In this document: positions 7,036 through 7,876 of the stretch, in pieces
Numbering within the stretch: the stretch's first letter is position 1
How the letters are laid out: each line of letters begins with the position of its first letter
Source: Eubacteriales bacterium
GTDB lineage: Bacteria > Bacillota > Clostridia > Peptostreptococcales > Anaerovoracaceae
Assembly (NCBI GenBank): GCA_028680875.1
Contig: JAQUJQ010000065.1
Span: 1 to 7,876 of the forward strand
DNA length: 7,876 nt
Direction: 5' to 3'
Position numbers and translations under genes: made by a program
Notes under the pieces: generated by a model
What the model was told of the DNA's origin: nothing
Databases searched by the model: none
Seen by the model: the letters and a program-made list of their open reading frames with translations, nothing else

Positions 7036-7065
7036 TATTCTTTCCATGTAAAGAAGATCTTATAC
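7036..7065 (-). promoter_or_regulatory. Predicted sigma-F promoter of spoIIR
   Basis: On the minus strand, GTATA (7065-7061) is followed after 15 bases by GGAAAGAATA (7045-7036). These fit the published Bacillus subtilis sigma-F pattern as I recall it, GYATA and GGnnAnAHTR, at every defined position with suitable spacing. The gene downstream is spoIIR, a known sigma-F target in B. subtilis, which makes a chance match unlikely. The start of transcription should lie near 7029, about 30 bases before the preferred ATG. Because sigma-G recognises a related -35, some sigma-G use is possible. Confidence 0.78.
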
Positions 7066-7087
7066 GACAAGCCGGCAGCCTGTAATA

Positions 7088-7876
7088 CTAGCATTTATTA
7101 ATTATGAGCAACTTTGTTCCTTTCTTAATTTCGTCCTTCTCCGTCAAGTCATTAAATTCTCTTACCTGTTGGACTGACGTCCGGTATCTTTTTGCCACTT
7201 TCCAAAGATTGTCACCGTCTCTTGCCACATATACCACAATCCCTGCTTTAGGTTTTTCCGTTTGTTCCGATTCCAAAAAGCTGACAGATTGGATCAACTT
7301 TTCTTTGCTTTGACCAAACAAATTGGTGGATATTCCAATGCTTGCATTCACCTCGAGTTGACGGCTGTTAATTTGATCAAACCAAATTTCTTTCAAAGTA
7401 ACTTCGCTATCTGTTTCCATGTCAGGCCGGCATCCGGGAATCTCCATCGAACCTCGAAAATTCAAATCTTGATATAAGCTAAAGGGTGTTTTCCCTTCCT
7501 CTCCACCGAGGCAAATAACCTTTAAGGGAATAACCCCTTCGATTAAACATTTGCCTTGTTCAACGGAATCTTTTCGAATTGCCGGATAACCGGAAATGTA
7601 AATCACTTTTGTATCGTTGCCGTATTGCTCAGGAATATTTATTATTTCTCTGGTCGTAGCCTCATAAATCCCATTTCCACAAAACTGTGTTAATTCTACT
7701 TCGTCTAAATCGTATTCTACTTCTTTATTAAAATGGTATAAATCGGTTACCATCGGTTCATCCAATTCTCGATAATATTCAACGGTGGTATCCACATCCA
7801 TATTCAGAGCAAATAAAATGCAATCTCCCATTTCATTTTTTTTAGGTACAATAGTTGAATTTACGACTTGAAAACT
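7088..7876 (-). CDS. SPOCS (DUF3794) and LysM domain protein, partial: 5' end outside window
   Basis: The reading frame is open to the window edge: 15 further codons lie upstream of the internal ATG at 7831, with no stop, so that ATG is not the gene start and only the last 262 residues are seen. Residues about 97-181 form a SPOCS (DUF3794) domain, with GKCLIEGVIPLKVICLGGEE at 107-126, FSLYQDLNFRGSMEIPG and then a beta-rich end. Residues 35-70 look like the linker or end of a preceding SPOCS unit. A LysM domain closes the protein at about 213-259 (YVARDGDNLWKVAKRYRT, then KKGTKLLIIN). Clostridial proteins of this build usually carry several SPOCS units before one LysM and are related to spore coat or spore envelope proteins such as SpoVID/SafA by domain content. 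LysM suggests attachment to peptidoglycan, probably spore cortex. It lies 89 bases upstream of spoIIR in the same direction, without a clear terminator between them. Confidence 0.9.
   Translation of the reverse strand, partial: SFQVVNSTIVPKKNEMGDCILFALNMDVDTTVEYYRELDEPMVTDLYHFNKEVEYDLDEVELTQFCGNGIYEATTREIINIPEQYGNDTKVIYISGYPAIRKDSVEQGKCLIEGVIPLKVICLGGEEGKTPFSLYQDLNFRGSMEIPGCRPDMETDSEVTLKEIWFDQINSRQLEVNASIGISTNLFGQSKEKLIQSVSFLESEQTEKPKAGIVVYVARDGDNLWKVAKRYRTSVQQVREFNDLTEKDEIKKGTKLLIINKC

Noticed and set aside
7067..7083. Hairpin ACAGGC/GCTTGT just after the SPOCS/LysM stop, as a terminator
   Set aside because: The stem is only 6 bp with one G-T pair, and no T-run follows; it abuts the sigma-F -35 instead.
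1..7876. CRISPR array, tRNA, rRNA, riboswitch or prophage genes
   Set aside because: No regularly spaced repeats, cloverleaf, long structured leader or phage genes were seen; leaders before ddl, pgcA and spoIIR are all under about 100 bases.

Overview
This window reads as ordinary chromosomal DNA from an endospore-forming, Gram-positive member of the Firmicutes, most likely an anaerobic clostridium (class Clostridia). The evidence is a clear spoIIR gene, a SPOCS(DUF3794)-LysM protein of the type found in clostridial spore formers, a DUF1934 protein, strong purine-rich ribosome binding sites and moderately AT-rich sequence. I cannot assign a genus with confidence. All eight genes lie on the minus strand, so transcription runs from high to low coordinates, and almost no space is left without a gene.

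In transcription order: (1) 7876-7088 is the C-terminal part of a SPOCS/LysM protein whose start lies outside the window. (2) 6998-6378 is spoIIR, the forespore signal protein, preceded by a near-perfect sigma-F-type promoter and followed by an intrinsic terminator. (3) 6229-3100 is a tightly packed set: an alpha-phosphoglucomutase (pgcA), the redox-switched chaperone Hsp33 (hslO) and the mechanosensitive channel MscL (mscL). A well-formed housekeeping promoter for it begins next to the spoIIR terminator. (4) 3008-63 is a second packed set, with its own extended -10 promoter: D-alanine--D-alanine ligase (ddl), a DUF1934 protein of unknown function, and a membrane-anchored S41 carboxyl-terminal processing protease with PDZ and peptidoglycan-binding domains. 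(5) Bases 1-62 hold short direct repeats and half of what looks like a REP-type palindrome cut by the window edge.

By function, the window mixes sporulation and cell-envelope genes. SpoIIR carries the forespore signal that leads to pro-sigma-E processing, and the SPOCS/LysM protein probably belongs to the spore envelope. PgcA supplies glucose-1-phosphate for UDP-glucose and envelope glycans, Ddl makes the D-Ala-D-Ala end of peptidoglycan, and the S41 protease acts outside the membrane near peptidoglycan. Hsp33 and MscL are stress proteins (oxidative unfolding and hypo-osmotic shock).

I found no mobile element gene, CRISPR array, tRNA or rRNA, and no sign of an undescribed system. The points most worth a second look are the sigma-F promoter with the start-codon correction it supports for spoIIR, the terminator-to-promoter hand-off before pgcA, the DUF1934 gene coupled between ddl and the protease, and the cut repeat at the left edge.
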